Source of the DNA: Gyromitra esculenta
Taxonomy: Eukaryota > Ascomycota > Pezizomycetes > Pezizales > Discinaceae
Length of the DNA: 64,000 bases
Direction: 5' to 3'
Assembly (NCBI GenBank): GCA_038503075.1
Contig: JBCAML010000013.1
Span: forward strand, 1,178,001 to 1,242,000
In this document: in pieces, positions 46,353-59,973 of the stretch
Layout: the number at the start of each line of letters is the position of its first letter
Numbering within the stretch: position 1 is the first letter of the stretch
Notes under the pieces: generated by a model
What the model saw: only the letters and a program-made list of their open reading frames with translations
What the model was told of the DNA's origin: nothing
The model's database searches: none
Program-made: the position numbers and the translations under genes

Positions 46353-49300
46353 ATGGGATGGGGGGATGTCTACAACGATAATGTGAACCGTAGATTACAG
46401 CGTCGTGTCGATAGAGGATGGCTAGGGCGCGTTTTGTTTCGGACGGAGCGATAATTTCTAAATAACACTTTTATTCAAAATTTCCTAAGATGCGAAACAA
46501 TTTAATTTTGTGGGTGAAACACAGAAGGCTGGTCGGTCTATGCCAACCCGGTGCTGTCTCTGAGTAACCAAAGACATGTGTCAGAACGATTCCTGGAATG
46601 TGTAAGTAAGCCCCTTGAATAGCTCGACTTGTGCTGTTCCCTTGCGCGAGAAGAAGAGCTATGGAGCTTGAAGACAACTATCCATCTTTTCCCGCAAGAC
46701 CAGGTCAAGGATTCCGGGCGTTCAAACCATCCCTTCCATCTAACGTTGCGGTTAAGGCTTAGCGATAAGGTGCATTGCCAAGACTACGTGCTACTGGCTA
46801 CTTTCAACGTCAACTAACGCCAGCATGGAATCGAAAAAGTATGCCGGCTAGCATTTCTCCGGACGGGATTAGAACTGAAAGGCCACGATTCCAAACCAGA
46901 GACGGGACAGACGAAAACTGCGCAGACGCCTCCATTATCGTTATCTGTTGCTTTTTTTAGGCGTTATCTCTGGGCCTCCTTATCAACTCATCGCGCATGC
47001 GTTGGAGATAGCTAATCGCATCATCGCGTCTGCTCAAGTTACCCGGCTCCCTCCTTTCTGATCTGGTCTCTCCGCGGATTAACGTCATGGACTGTTTGCG
47101 AACGATGTCCACTGGTTCAGGCAATTCCTGCTGTTCATCGCCCGCAAGCAGCATCCTAAAAGGGTGTTCTTTCCATCTCCAACGATTCTCGGCAATCAGC
47201 AGCTATTTCGAGACCAGAAAGGGATATTCGTTTTTGCGATAGCGGATATTAATCCGTCCTGTAACCAGGGGTTGCTTCTTTCGTATTTTCGCGATCTGGT
47301 CGCGTTTAGGCGACATGGCAAGTAAAAATAGTCGACACGAGGAACGTGCTTGTAGAAATACTTGGCTAACGTGATTTTTGAAGAATTAGCTCATCCGAGC
47401 CAATTGAGCTTGGGCAAGTCAGCGAATATGAATTGAAATCCCCCCCTCTTTGTTCACAAAGTTTAATGGGCTTCTCGATCAATTGAATCCCTCAAATCAC
47501 TAGCAACAAACTACAATCAAACTCCTCGGGGATGATCAAAACTCATGAGGTAAGGGCATTATCGACTTGCAGGATCAATCCAATCGAATCATTGAATTCT
47601 ATCCATTATCTCTGTATACAGGGGTAAACTATCTTGCTTTATCTTGATTGCAATATCACCTATTAGGTAGACGAATCCCGCAATCTTGCTAATCGATTAC
47701 ATGATTACGAGATGTTGCGAATGTGGTTAGGCGTGGAAGTAACTGTGACTGCTTCCTCGACTCAGCCATTTTGAGGACGGAGTCATGTCTGCTACGAGTC
47801 ATGTCTGCTCACAAAGGTGGCGTTCGAGAACTTTGGAAGATAAGGACTTGGATCCATGGCCAATGCGGAGACCCGTTCATCCGTGCCGCGGACACATCAC
47901 TGGGTGTGTTCATCGAATATCACTCGTAGATATGTTTTGCGTTTTAGGGGAGTTGTTTCGAGTTACCTCGTTTCACTGATGTGGCTAGTTACAGCTAGCA
48001 AGAAGTCGCTACTTGTTTTCTTATTTACTAGTATTCAGATAACAAATACAGCTGAACCATCGTTTCGAAACAAGGTTCAGTTCTTGTGGCGGAAAGATTT
48101 ATATTAATGAGCTCTTGCAGTTTTTTTTCAATCATAGCTTCCCTGCCACTTTTGTTAGTTACTTGATCTTCTGTGGCGCGAAAGACATAGCCCAGACATG
48201 GGCAATGAGATAGCTAGATATTTGGGTCAGGTCGGAGAATGCTAGCGTACTCTGTAGCTTTTCTATGTATGACTATATCTATCGACGATTTCTCGTGAAG
48301 TCGTAATACTCTTTCTTCCTGGTTTCTCGCCTTTTTGCACGTGGTTTTATGGTCACACCTGCCCTAAATCTCTTGTCGCCTACTCGCCCCTACGTACGTT
48401 GGTGGCAAATTAATGTTAGAAAAACGAATTGAAGTATTTTAACTTCGTAGAATAACAAAATCGAAGTTAAGTTTTTCTGCGAGTTTCTCGCTCGCGGTGC
48501 TCTAGACTTGTATATCTGTGATGCGAAGTTGAGATTGGTGAGTTATGTCGAGAGGTACTTTACGAATTTCACGAATCACGAATCGAGGGTTAGGTCTTTC
48601 TAAAGAGCAAATCGCGTTTCTCCAGTTTTCCATGTAGCCAATCTAAATTGCTATTACCTGGGAATGCATTTATCACGCTGTCTTCGCTTCATCGGTGGCT
48701 AAACCAGTAGCCAGTGAACTGCCGCCTTATTTCCATTTCCTTAGGAATTTTTTTTCGACAGAGAGTTTTCTCTCTATCATCCTCTTAGAGTTCTACAGCC
48801 TTAGATCCATACCCTAAGCCTACGGCGATACCCCTGAGACCAACTACTTACCGTCTCACTATACATCGGTGAGCCAAGCACGCTGGTCCTCACCGCCCTA
48901 TCTCCCCGTACCCAAAAGTAACCCTAGCAACAGAAAATTTTTCACCTGCCACTAAGCGGCAGGATTACTCAGACTCTAACCTGCAGATCCCTCATTGCTC
49001 CTCCTGCAGCACGATAGATTGCTCTGCATGTCAGAATGCTTTTGCCGTCTGCATGCCGGGTTGGTTCCCTTGGCTGCTCCCGTCTGCAGATCGTGTATTC
49101 CCGTAACTGCACTTTTGGCACGATTGTCTTTTGATGCAGGGCACGGAGGTGGGCGTCGCAGCCCTATACGCCTGCATTTGAGAGGAGGGCTATAAATAGC
49201 TTTGTTGTGTATGTGGAAGATTTGACTTCGTGTCGATATCGGTATTTAGTGCGGTGATTTCCATATATATTTACGAGCGTTTCTGTATGTTCTTGTCTAA

Positions 49301-51317
49301 TTTGCGGTAAGAGACTTTAGAATTTAGTCTTCTATGCATTTTCTATCCTTAGCCGGTGGTGCTCTATCGCTATTAGTTGGCCTCTGTTTCCCCATACAGT
49401 TAGGTTTTCTATAAGCTATCGAATCTTAGTCTAGTGCCAAGATATGGTTGATATTCCCCCGGAGAGCACATTCTCTGACGCATCCCATAATGCTTGTTCG
49501 GATAGCATTCTAAGCTAATACCCCATCCCCCAATAAGAACTTTACAGATTGATCTCTCACCGGGGATGGTTGGGCATGACGAGTGACAAACTGTGACTGT
49601 AATACGTAATTTCGAAATATATATTTCAATTTGTAGATTCCGCCCCAGCAGAAGCTCAATTCGATCATATTTGACGCAGGAAAACTTTCCAGGGGTTTAA
49701 TTGCAGACTAAGTATGTTTTGTCTTTGAAGAGGGTATTCTAGTCGTGAATCACCCGCACAAACCCAGATCTTCGCAAAGCTACCATGAGGAAGTAAGAGC
49801 TGAGTGCTTAAGATGAAGATATTATATGCGGGTACTAAAAGATTGGGATATCGAGTAAGTGGTAGTGATAAAGAGTAAGTTTATTTTGTTTCCGACCTCG
49901 GTGTGGTGGGATTCATCTCTGTTAAGCGATATTCTATGCTACCTAAGTTTGTTGGGTTGAGTGTCGTTTGTGGGGATAGTATTTCTTGATTGAACTGTGA
50001 GTGCCAATATCGAGCTTCAGCTGGGTGGGATACGGTAAGGGGAACTCACTAAGGAGCTTTGACTGAACTGCGCTAAGCGCTATTTGAAGTTATCAACCTC
50101 GCAAAGCCACCAAAGAAACACGCTAACAATTCATGCTGCCAAAGATCGTCGAAGTCGGGGGCTTTCGCTGAGATTTTGGAATGTGGAATTGGGTGCGACG
50201 TTGGGCTATCCAGTAATGTTAGTTCAAGCAACCCTAACCCCTGACCACTCTTGCATAAGCGAGTGATTGATTGTGATGATATCTAAAGCTCAAACTTTCA
50301 AAGGATTGCTTCTGACTGCCTACTTAGTACCCTAGAGATTAGGCTATCTCGTCCTAACCAAAAAAACAGCCACATGCTAGATAAATTCCGAGTCAGTTAT
50401 ATAGCAATAGATAGCGTACAGAAGGTGGATATAATGAGCGAGAAGATGTGGTTCCCGGATCTAAGCTCATGTGTCAAATATACATGTAGTCACATTTGGG
50501 GTGGGTATAGCTCGGTTTTAAATTTACTCTAACTTGCTAGTAGCGGTATCCATCAACCAACAACATGGATTTTGTCATTCCTTCTAACTCCGCGCATGCC
50601 TAATGCGCCGTGGCTTGCGCGTAGGGCAGGCCTAAACCAGCTAGATATAGTAAGGTCTTAGTGAGCCTCGTTTCCAAATCCAACTTGTTAAACCTTAGCT
50701 AGTGGTGGAGATATCTCTCCACGCGCGGGGCACGCCTCGCTAGCTCGATTTACGGTACTCTACATTAATTTCTATCTGGGCCTACAGCGAGATTATGATG
50801 ATGGGTACCGACCTAGGAGTACACCCAGCTCGCGCAATGTTATAGATAACCCTTCGTCTATATTAAAGGTAGCAGCTTAGCGGAAGATCAGCTAGCTGTA
50901 TACTCACCTATAGAAAAAGGTAAAGATTTACTTTATTAGCCCTCTTGAGCTCTGAATTGTCACGGCTGGCCCCCAAACTAATACAACCAAATGAAACGAA
51001 CTATACAAGGGCCTGCATGGCTAATTGTGAATATGGGAGACTTTTTAGTATGCATTGTTCTGAAGCGTGGGTACTGGCTGATGTGACTTGCTTAAGAATA
51101 AATTTTGGTCTCCCCGCAAACAGAATGATCGACCTCCTAGCAAACAAGCATACTGATAAATGTATTTCAATGGCATATGGACTAGGAGGAGTGAATCTTT
51201 ACCTATCTATAGTATTCAATTGCAGTATGTAGAAGAAATAATAAGCGAGTAATAGTCGTAATAAAACTATACTAACAGGCTGCGTAGTGGGCGCCGGGAG
51301 GAGCATAAAATATTGAG
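46353..51317. other. Gene-free region, about 5 kb
   Basis: Only short frames without domains. Small hairpin near 48418-48477 (TAACTTCG/CGAAGTTA with AGAAAAAC/GTTTTTCT outside). GC-poor with scattered stops in all frames. No tRNA fold, LTR ends or long repeats recognised. Confidence 0.5.
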
Positions 51318-52919
51318 CAGTGCCGAATTCGAACAAGCATTCTCCCCTTCCTTTACCTACGACACCAAAAACATGGACGCCCGCGCCCCTTAGTTCGCTT
51401 TTTTAGCTAAGCATATCACACGCCTTTTTGTACGCCGTTAAAACCGAGCTGCTAAGTTAGGCCGATAAATCTAATGGCGGGAGAAAAACAAAAAAATGGC
51501 AGAAGCCAATTACTCCGCGTCAAAGAACGAGAAATCGCCTGCTTGGCCGTCAGGGAATGAAGGGCCATCTCCCCAGATTCGCTATAAGAACAAAAGAGCC
51601 CAAGAGAGAGGTTCTATCTTCCGCCGCCGCCACCGTCGCCGCCGAATGTTCATCGTCTAAAAGCAGTACACTCCTCATCGGTCGGTCAAGACCTATACTC
51701 GCATTAGATGAGCTTCACGTCGACCACTGGTACAACGCGAGAATTAGTTTCAAGAAAACGGGCAAAGGAGAGAACGTGCCTGATGCTATCCCTAAACATA
51801 GAGTTTTGCTGAAACACGTGCACCTATTATCCGGCAAAGTCAGCATTTTCGCAATGTTCACCTCAAAACCCCAACGCTGCTCCACGGCCAGAACAACACT
51901 AAAAATCTCAATTACATCCCAGTTGGGGGTAAGCCTAGACACTGTCCTTATGCCAACGACTACCTGAATGTCCCAGTCATTCCACCTGCTCTTAACGGGT
52001 GGCTAGATTATACAGAGCTCGTCCAAGTATTGTACGAAACGGCCCCAGTTAGCGAGAACCTTCGCGTCGCGCCAGAGGCCGCTGTCGGTCTTGGTCTTCC
52101 CCATTCAGCGCCGGGGCTACTGTCGTTGTCGAGGCCAATATACGCTCCCGTAGTCTCCCCTGAATGGGTCGTGGATTATATACATGCGATGTATTGTGTT
52201 CTCGGATTCCTCGAGAATGTGGATATAGAGAGACGGTCTCAGCTGTCCAGGGGGCTGAAGCAGTTGTGCGAAAGTCGGAGAAACAAAGAACTCGTAGCAT
52301 TAAAAGAAGCGGAAACAGATGAATGAAATGGATGCGTGAGTTTTATACCCCTCCAAATGCTGATTTTTTTAGGGGGAGGGTTTCAAGTTAAAAAATATAT
52401 TTGAAGATTCTAATATTCCTGGAAAAAGCAATTTGACGGTTCGCGCGACCTGGAACCGCGAACTTAGCAGCCTACGCCGACATTCTCACCTCGTCACAGA
52501 CTATCTGCCCCTGATCCGGAACTGCGAGCCGTCTCACGAGATCAACAACCGACACTGGCACCATCTGCTCGTCAGGGAAGACCACCTCGCACATACTCCC
52601 TCATGGATAGAGATCCTACCCCCTCCTATTGTTGCAGAAGATCGTAGGTTTAGAGAACGGAGATGAGAAAGAGGAGGCCAAAGTGGACCAGGAAGACGAT
52701 GGAGGAAAAGATAAGGAGGAAGATAAGGAGGAAGAAATTAGTAACGAGAAAGGAAGGGATGCATGGGAGGACGAGGACTATGATGGGGGTGGGAAGAAGG
52801 GAGGATGGTTTGACCTCTATCGTGCTGTCATTTCACTCTGGCCGATAGGAGAAGACGAGGTTGATGAGTATTTTTTCCCTAGCGAGGATATACATCGCCT
52901 AATTGCACTGGGAGTGTGA
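51318..52919 (+). pseudogene. Decayed or unresolved coding region, no known family
   Basis: One frame from 51318 reads like protein (AEFEQAFSPSFTYDTKNMDARAP) but is broken by TAG/TAA codons at positions where CAG/CAA would keep it open. It then continues into a Lys/Arg-rich stretch to about 51650. A second open frame covers 51557-51967. A third, from about 51850 to 52326, contains NYIPVGGKPRHCPYAND and a helical C-terminus ending ALKEAETDE. Further frames at 52433-52666 and 52629-52919 include a Glu/Asp/Lys-rich stretch and WFDLYRAVISLWPIGEDEVD. These could be exons of one gene or two remnants. I recognise no domain, and splice sites do not join them convincingly. Confidence 0.3.
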
Positions 52920-54751
52920 GTTGGATTTGTGTTATATAGCTCTTCTTTTGTGATATCTTGCAAGGTTCACGTACAGATAAGTATGCGCTCGGCAAGGTTA
53001 CCTACATGCGCTTTAGTATACTGTATCATACTATTAAAGAGAGGGTAAGATATAGTAATATGGTATTCAGTTAAAAGTGACCACACCCTCTTCAACAGGG
53101 TGAGAAAATGAAGACTATCGCGATGCTGATTCGGTATCACCACTGCGCCTCCCATAGTGTTCTGCTAGATATTACTAGGAATTGTGGAGACTGTATGTTA
53201 AAATGCGTAAGTTACGGTATTCAAACTAATACGGTCCTATACTGTAAACCAACACAATTCGTTGTATTTTGCAATCCTATTCACCATTATCCACTATTTA
53301 ATGATGCCCTATAACTCGCCGCTTGTAAATCTGTCATACCTCCCCAACCCTCCACATCATATTTAGAGTATTAAGTGTAGTGACTCTAGCAAAGTTTTAT
53401 ATCATAGCGAGTTGTCACGGCCATAGCATTTAACGAGTCAACACATCGGATTAAAGTTATGTGGCTTCGCTTATGGCATTACACAACTGTAGATCTAGGT
53501 ACCATATTTACTCGAAAAACTTGGTACAGTCGTTCACGGGGTGATAGCGAATACGGGTGTTGACAAACAGGGGTTTTTTGTGAGAAAGAAAGTTGCCAAG
53601 CCGCGTATCTGGGCGGAAACTTCTACTCTACTCTCGAAAACAAAAAAGAACAGCCTAACTCAATTTCCACTATTGCTATCACTATTATTGTGGAATGATT
53701 TGGCTACTCAGCTTGCCTAAATCTGACTGGTATCTACTAGCTAGTTGAAATAAACCAAGCAAACCCATGCTCTAGTCATTGGACTAGCGCGTCTTTCATC
53801 CCCAATAAATACCAATTTCCTCCTCTTCTCTGTAACAACCTACAGTACTCTATGCAATTCGAAGGCGCGTTAGTGATAACTCGCTAACGCGGTCGCCACT
53901 AGTTAACTCAAAGTATCCGTCAAGCGCCAAGCCCTCGCATACAATAAGCTGCCAGCATTATTCTCTCAATCAGAATAGTTGGTTATCGTTGATCATGTTA
54001 TCTCGATACTCTATACGAAGTAAAAATAATAAAAGCATTTTGTCGCTTTGATGGTGGACTGAGAGGTATGCGGATGGAGTCTGCTGGGAAGTCTTGGGCT
54101 ATGGTTGACAATCACGATATATCACTCGATTATCGAGTGATAATAAATGACGTTGAATACCAGTCACAGCGGCCGAGATTTAAAATAGAAGTAAAAATGG
54201 TTCATCACTTATCGTTGTTGTAGTCCTTTATTTAAACTACTTGAGATACTCACAGTCATATTTCTGAGTAATTCGTAGGCCTTAAATGTATTATCCACAG
54301 CCGGGAACCTTTGGGTTTTAATTTCCAAGCACCGCAGCCTAGGACAATCCACACGGTGCATAGAATATTAGAAGGTATTAACCGAAGCCAAGGAAAATCG
54401 AGGTTCTTTAAAGTGACCGAGCTCTTTGGATTCTTGGTTAGGTTCACCCTTGAAACTAAGATAGGTGGGAGACTGAATGACTGGCCCATGTTCGTATTTT
54501 TCTGTTATACATTAAAGAGCGATATAATCCCTCTTCACTTTGATACTTGCTGTTTGCACGGTAGAGATGTAGACAAGAGTAACTCTTACATATGAAACTC
54601 AATAGACACAGACAGTGGCTGTGTCCAACCTGTTTCAATACCTATTTGAAATTTACTGGTGGTGCTTCCAAGAGGAGGTTTCCCTTCGTTGCTTAAATCA
54701 ATTTGAACATCCAGACCTTCAATAATCATATGATTCAATCTCCTGCACAGA
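52920..54751. other. Gene-free spacer
   Basis: No supported gene or repeat. Short frames such as 54311-54595 lack domains. The last part is the 3' flank of the minus-strand SET gene. Confidence 0.5.
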
Positions 54752-57700
54752 TCACTCTTCTATCAAATCGGTTGCTGCGTCGTTTAGAGTCATCCCAGTT
54801 GGTTCCTTTGCGACTGGTTTTTTCGAATTTCTCACCGGTGGGTGCGGATTTTCGTTTTCCTCAAGCAGTTGTCTCTGCCTGGAAGGGGAGTCGGCGGGCT
54901 CTAGGCTGGATTGTACTGGTAGTGGATCTATCTTCGGCGGTTTTACACACTCTTGATGCACCTGAGGTGATGGTCCCGCGCTGTATACTGATGAGTTTTC
55001 AGTTGACATCATCCTATAATCTGGCTGGAGAAATTCCGTCTCTTCTGCATTTCCATCGGCTTCTATCGCCCTTTTAGTGGTTGAGAATGCCCGAGGTAAG
55101 TTACTACGTGCTCTGTCAAATAATTCTCGTGCTCTTTGCGCCAGTTCTTCGCTACCCAATGGGGCAATTTCATGGCTTGTCTGGGGTCCTCCCATGGTTG
55201 TATTTTGTCTGCTAACGTTCGTAAGCCCGGGTCGAAACGGGTTAGCTCTCGTTTGGGGTCTGTGGTTTCTTGAATCGTTTGTGGTAAACCTTCTCTTAGC
55301 GCTAGGGACGGATTCACTTCGAAGCTGCTGTCTCTTATATCCCAAAAATGTTCCATTATCACTTGTTTGTCTTGGTCTGGATCCTTGGGCGCTCCTCGGT
55401 AATCTATCGTATTTCTGTATCCCTATTCTAGGGTCTCTTCCTAAACCATCCGATAAAGACCTATATGGCAGGCTCTCGTGTTGATTAAATGAAGGTACGG
55501 CTTGCCTGCTCACAGAACCATAGGCACTGCCTCTGGAAAGGATCCGTTCATGCGCGTGATTCCTTTGGTTTGTACGTTTTTCGGCAACGCCATAATGCGA
55601 GCCTCCATCTGAGAAATCCGCCATTCTTTGTGGATGATATTTCACACTCCTGTTTGAACTTATATCGGAGGCTTTTGTTACTGGAGAGTTTATATGAGCC
55701 TGTCTCTCACTAGCCTCAGACCCGTTTTCATTCAATGATCGCCCGTTTCGATTCGTGATGTTCCTGGAGAAGCTCTGGTTTGACTTTCGGTAAGTACCAT
55801 AGCTTAATGGCCTTCCTCTTGAGGATACACTTCCTGCTTCCCTATTGGTTTGAGTACTGGAAGGATATGGTTTACAACGAGAGCGTTCTTGAACTGGAAG
55901 CGCAAAAGGCGTGGGTTCTGGACTTGACGGAAATAGCTCACCGCTGGATGTACTTTCTTCTTTTGTCACTTTCGAGGGTCGTTTAATGACAGTATTAGTT
56001 GAACTAGATGTTCTATCACTTACGTTTTCCATCGCTTCCCTGCTCCAAGTACTAGGGCTCCAATTTTGAACCCGCGATTCGTCTCCAGGCAAGGTTGGGT
56101 GATCCCCTAACCTCGGAATCTCACGACCCATCATGTTGCAGATCCCAACTCGATTACTCGTAGAAGCCATACTTTGCCTCCCACGCTGCTCTCCCAGCGC
56201 GCGTGCCAGATATGTAGCACCGCTACCTGGGTCGTTAGTGATGCTGGTATGTGCTCTACTAGTATGCTTTATCTCGTCTATCGCGGCAGGTAGGTATGGG
56301 TCTTCAAGCTCTTCCGATGTGGCTTCACTATCTGTAGGACTTTTTAAGGAGAGGCTCTTTGCACGCTCTAAGCGCTCAGCAGTGACTGCTTCAACTCCAA
56401 GTCTCTCCATATAGTATTGGTCCGATAGAACTGGGTCACCTTGCGGTACGAACGGAACGGCTCCCGAACTTTGATTTCCTGGATCTGTCTCCCATGTAGA
56501 AGAGAAAGAAGCGCTAGAGGGGCTTCTCAGAGACCCTTCGGCATTTCCAAATTTTAACCCTTCTAGTGGCATATCTACCCGTGATCCGCATTTCCCACCT
56601 GATGACCTCCAAAGCTTAGTGCTAGTGGAAATTGGATCAGCAAGGGTATCAAGCGTTGAATTTATATTTATATTAGGACCCGAATTTCGGCCATCTTTTG
56701 AGAGAAAACTGGTCAGCACTAATTACCGGCTGAAAGAGATATTCGTATATCACGTTTCTACCCTGAATTTTGAAGTGGGATGATACATACTTCCTGGCCT
56801 CCAGTTATATTGCGCTCCAGAGTTTTCTTTAAACACTATTGCTGACATTGTTGACCATTCGTTCGACAATAGTTCATCGTTTGCGCGCTTCTTCCCTTTA
56901 TCTTTTGCTAGATGCATTTTCAGCGCCTGACTCATCAATAGGTGCTCATTATTACCTTCAAGATTGGAACACTCTGGAAATTTTATTCTACGTTGTAATA
57001 TTTCCCACTTTTGTTCCCGTTCTTTTGTTCTCCTCCAAGGGTTTGAAACATTTTGTTTTGCATTCACTAACATGGATGGAAGCGAACCGATAGCCATCGC
57101 TAACCTTTTCCCAGTCCTTTTCGCTAACACCACAAACCGTTTTTTCTTCGGCATTTTGTTTAACGTGATGAAAATGTCTGTAGATGTTAAGGGGGGTAGG
57201 ATTGAATTCCTTTTCTTCTTGTTGGATCGCCATTCCTTGATGGGTTTATAAGGTCTTGTGTTCGGTAGCGTTTTAATGCGCTCCATCCAGATTTCTGGGT
57301 ACTCTGTTGGGGTTTCATTTATGTAATCAACGGTTGGAGATAAATTGTCCAGCGAAGTACCATGCCGGTCTTGAGTACACCGGATGCACCAGCACACAAA
57401 GCGGTCTTTCAAGGCACTGGCCCTTGCAACTACACTCTCCTCCATGCAAAGTGACTCAATGTAAGAAATAGTTATTTCTTCGCCATACTCGATGTCCCTT
57501 CGAGAGTGGAGCCAATGTTGGCACTGACCAGATCCTCGTAGCTTCTGGTTGTATGTCATGCCGACAGCATTTGGGATACAGCTATGGTTCACCCTTGACA
57601 GATGTCGGAAAACTCCCCATTCGCAATATCCATCCTTTTGGCAACAAGATGGTAGACATATAGCATTCGATACGAAGATTTCCTTTAGATGTTTACTGTG

Positions 57701-58816
57701 CAACCCTATACGATAGTCATTTGAAGAAAATCTGCTCCCACTAGGATCCCTCTTTGTTAGAGAAAGATAGGCATCTCTTTCTTCCGGATCAAGATTTTGA
57801 ACAGCAGTCACCACCGAGGGGATATAAGCGGTGCCATTTAGCTGGTCCCGATGAAACTCTAGAACAACTATCGGTGTTTCTCCAATAATCGGCTCACCCT
57901 TTAGAATTTTTCGTGTAGCAAACATGCCAAATTGCCCACCGGATTTTGTATCTCTTGAGGTGGTAGGCGAATCTCTGGCCCGGAGCGCCCGGATTTCCCA
58001 ACAGGGTGCTTCTAAAAAAATATTAAGCAATGGACGGAGAAAGGATAGTCAGAGTCTACTCGTACGTTGCTTGAAGAGAAGCTTGTGCTCAAGTTCATCC
58101 AGATGAAATGAAATCATATTTCTTTCCTGTTCTGGGGTGATTTCCTGAATAGTGCCTTTCAGCATATTTATTTTGCAGAAATTGCACCGGCACCAAAACC
58201 CATAGAAGTAACGACAATGTTCTCTAATGTTCTCTAGTTTCTTAAAAATCTCCAGCTTGACAAACTTCTCGGAATAGTCAATTTTAATTTCCGTTCCTGC
58301 ATCAGGTATATTAGCAGCTGCGATAACTCTCATTTCACCATTTGTTCTATCCCAAACTAGATATGCGTTCGCAGCACATGCGTGATTAATCCGGGAGATG
58401 TTCTTAAAAACGCCAGTGAGATCCTCATGAAGAAAAAAGAAATTAGTGAGGTATATCCCCAGCAACTCGAATGTGCAGGTTGTCCCGGATATATTTTTGG
58501 CGGATCCGGCTTCCGGTGGATTAGGATCAGCCCGAGTAAGGAAATTTTTGCGGGAGTTATGGAGCCTTAGAAAGTCCTTTTGATCATAGCGGTTCATCCC
58601 TTTGAAAGCATTGACAATCGGGTGGCTTGGTATGTCATCTGCAACATGTCTCCATAGTTGTTTCATAAATGGCTGGGAGGACTTGTAGGGAATCCTGACT
58701 AAAGGCTTCTCTATAAATATGAGCTGAGATTTGTGATATGAACGTCTTGTGTAAAGACCCATCCCCTTCTGCCGGTCTTCCTTGTCAAAAGCTATACGAC
58801 ATTCAGCAGAACTCAT
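54752..58816 (-). CDS. Tandem SET-domain protein with long disordered C-terminal tail
   Basis: Three exons fit in phase: 58816-58066, 58011-56791 and 56718-54752, 1312 residues. Intron 1 (54 nt) has donor GTACGAGT; intron 2 (72 nt) has donor GTATGT and a less typical ATTAG acceptor. SET domain 1 (about 5-220) has NHACAAN (144-150) where NHSCxPN is usual, GTEIKIDY and a C-x-C-x2-C at 209-214. SET domain 2 (about 275-465) has intact NHSCIPN (from 392), GEEITISY and C457-x-C459-x2-C462. No MYND finger is seen. The remaining ~655 residues are Ser/Arg/Asn-rich and disordered-looking. I infer a SMYD-like lysine methyltransferase in which the second domain is likely active. The third exon could instead be a separate gene; the perfect phase and the ATG formed across the junction argue for joining. 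Confidence 0.7.
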
Positions 58817-59973
58817 CCTTTTTGCTTTAAGGATATGTTCAAATCAGCAGATTATCTTTGCTCGGGTTTGGGGTTATCCGTCTTTACCGCTATGTCATTA
58901 ACAGAATATCATAACAAAGCAGAGGATAACTGAGGTTTAAACGTACCTATGGATAGATCAGAGGTTTGCAAGCGGTTGATTTGATCAACACACGTATACC
59001 TATAGTTTAGGACAGCAATACTCTGAGCGATAAACATATATAAATCAAATAGTAATAATGAATTAAGTAGGAGGATAATAAAGATAAGGATAGAAGCTGG
59101 GGGGTGGAGAGAAGTTAGAAAGGTAGGGCGTAACGTTGGACGTAATGCTACTGATGACGTGTCGCTTCCGCGTATGTTAGCCTTGTTCTTTTATCGTGCA
59201 ACCTGTCAATACTGTGAGGGGAATCACTAGTCTTTAGTTTTAGAGTAACATAGTCGCACGTTCGCTTATACCTAAAGGGGACCATGGGATGGCGTTAGTA
59301 TAAATGAGTATTCATGGGCTACCTCGCAAGGAATACGGGATATTTGTCTCAAGCAAGGCTTGGAGAAAACCAATTATAGCTTGCTGGGACGTTACGCCCC
59401 GAAAACAGAGAGCACCAAGAGAAATCTCAATTTGGTAGCGTCGTATCAGTTCCCAAACCTCCCCAATCCAACTCAATCATCAGCCCGATTAATCATATTC
59501 CGAGTTATACTTATTTTTGTCTGTCTTATCCACTAATACACTCCGGCACACCTATACAGGAGCCTAACTAGAGTCTTTAAATATTCGAAGACAGATTACA
59601 GAGATCAGCGTTATCATCTAGTATTGAATACAACCTGGTGCAGAGAAATGCGCTCCGGATTATAAGACAATCGATTATTCTATCTCACTAAACAAGCAGA
59701 AGATTATCCGTCGCAAAGTCGTTAGAAATAGGTACGCATTTAACGATCTCAGGAGTGTGTTATCGTTAGAATAGCAACTAACATCTAAACTTGATGGGGC
59801 ATATAAATGACTAGCCCATTCTATCTGGGAAGCGGTTCAGAATATTAATGTTCATGATCAAAAGTTTGCGTGTTTTCAAGTTAGCAACCATCGAGCAACA
59901 CCAAACAGCAAGCGAGCTCCCAACCTCATAGCCCCACCAAATCCAGCGCAAATCCACCACAAATCCACCCTAA
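58817..59973. other. Spacer between divergent genes
   Basis: 5' flanks of the SET gene (minus) and the 59974 gene (plus). Contains a possible small transposon (59126-59399); otherwise nothing recognised. Confidence 0.5.
59126..59399. repeat. Possible MITE with 11-bp terminal inverted repeats
   Basis: GGGCGTAACGT at 59126-59136 is the exact reverse complement of ACGTTACGCCC at 59389-59399. The 274-bp size suits a MITE, but I see no target-site duplication, so chance is not excluded. Confidence 0.35.

Noticed and set aside
55077..55484. 135-codon plus-strand frame
   Set aside because: Antisense of the SET-gene tail, no domain.
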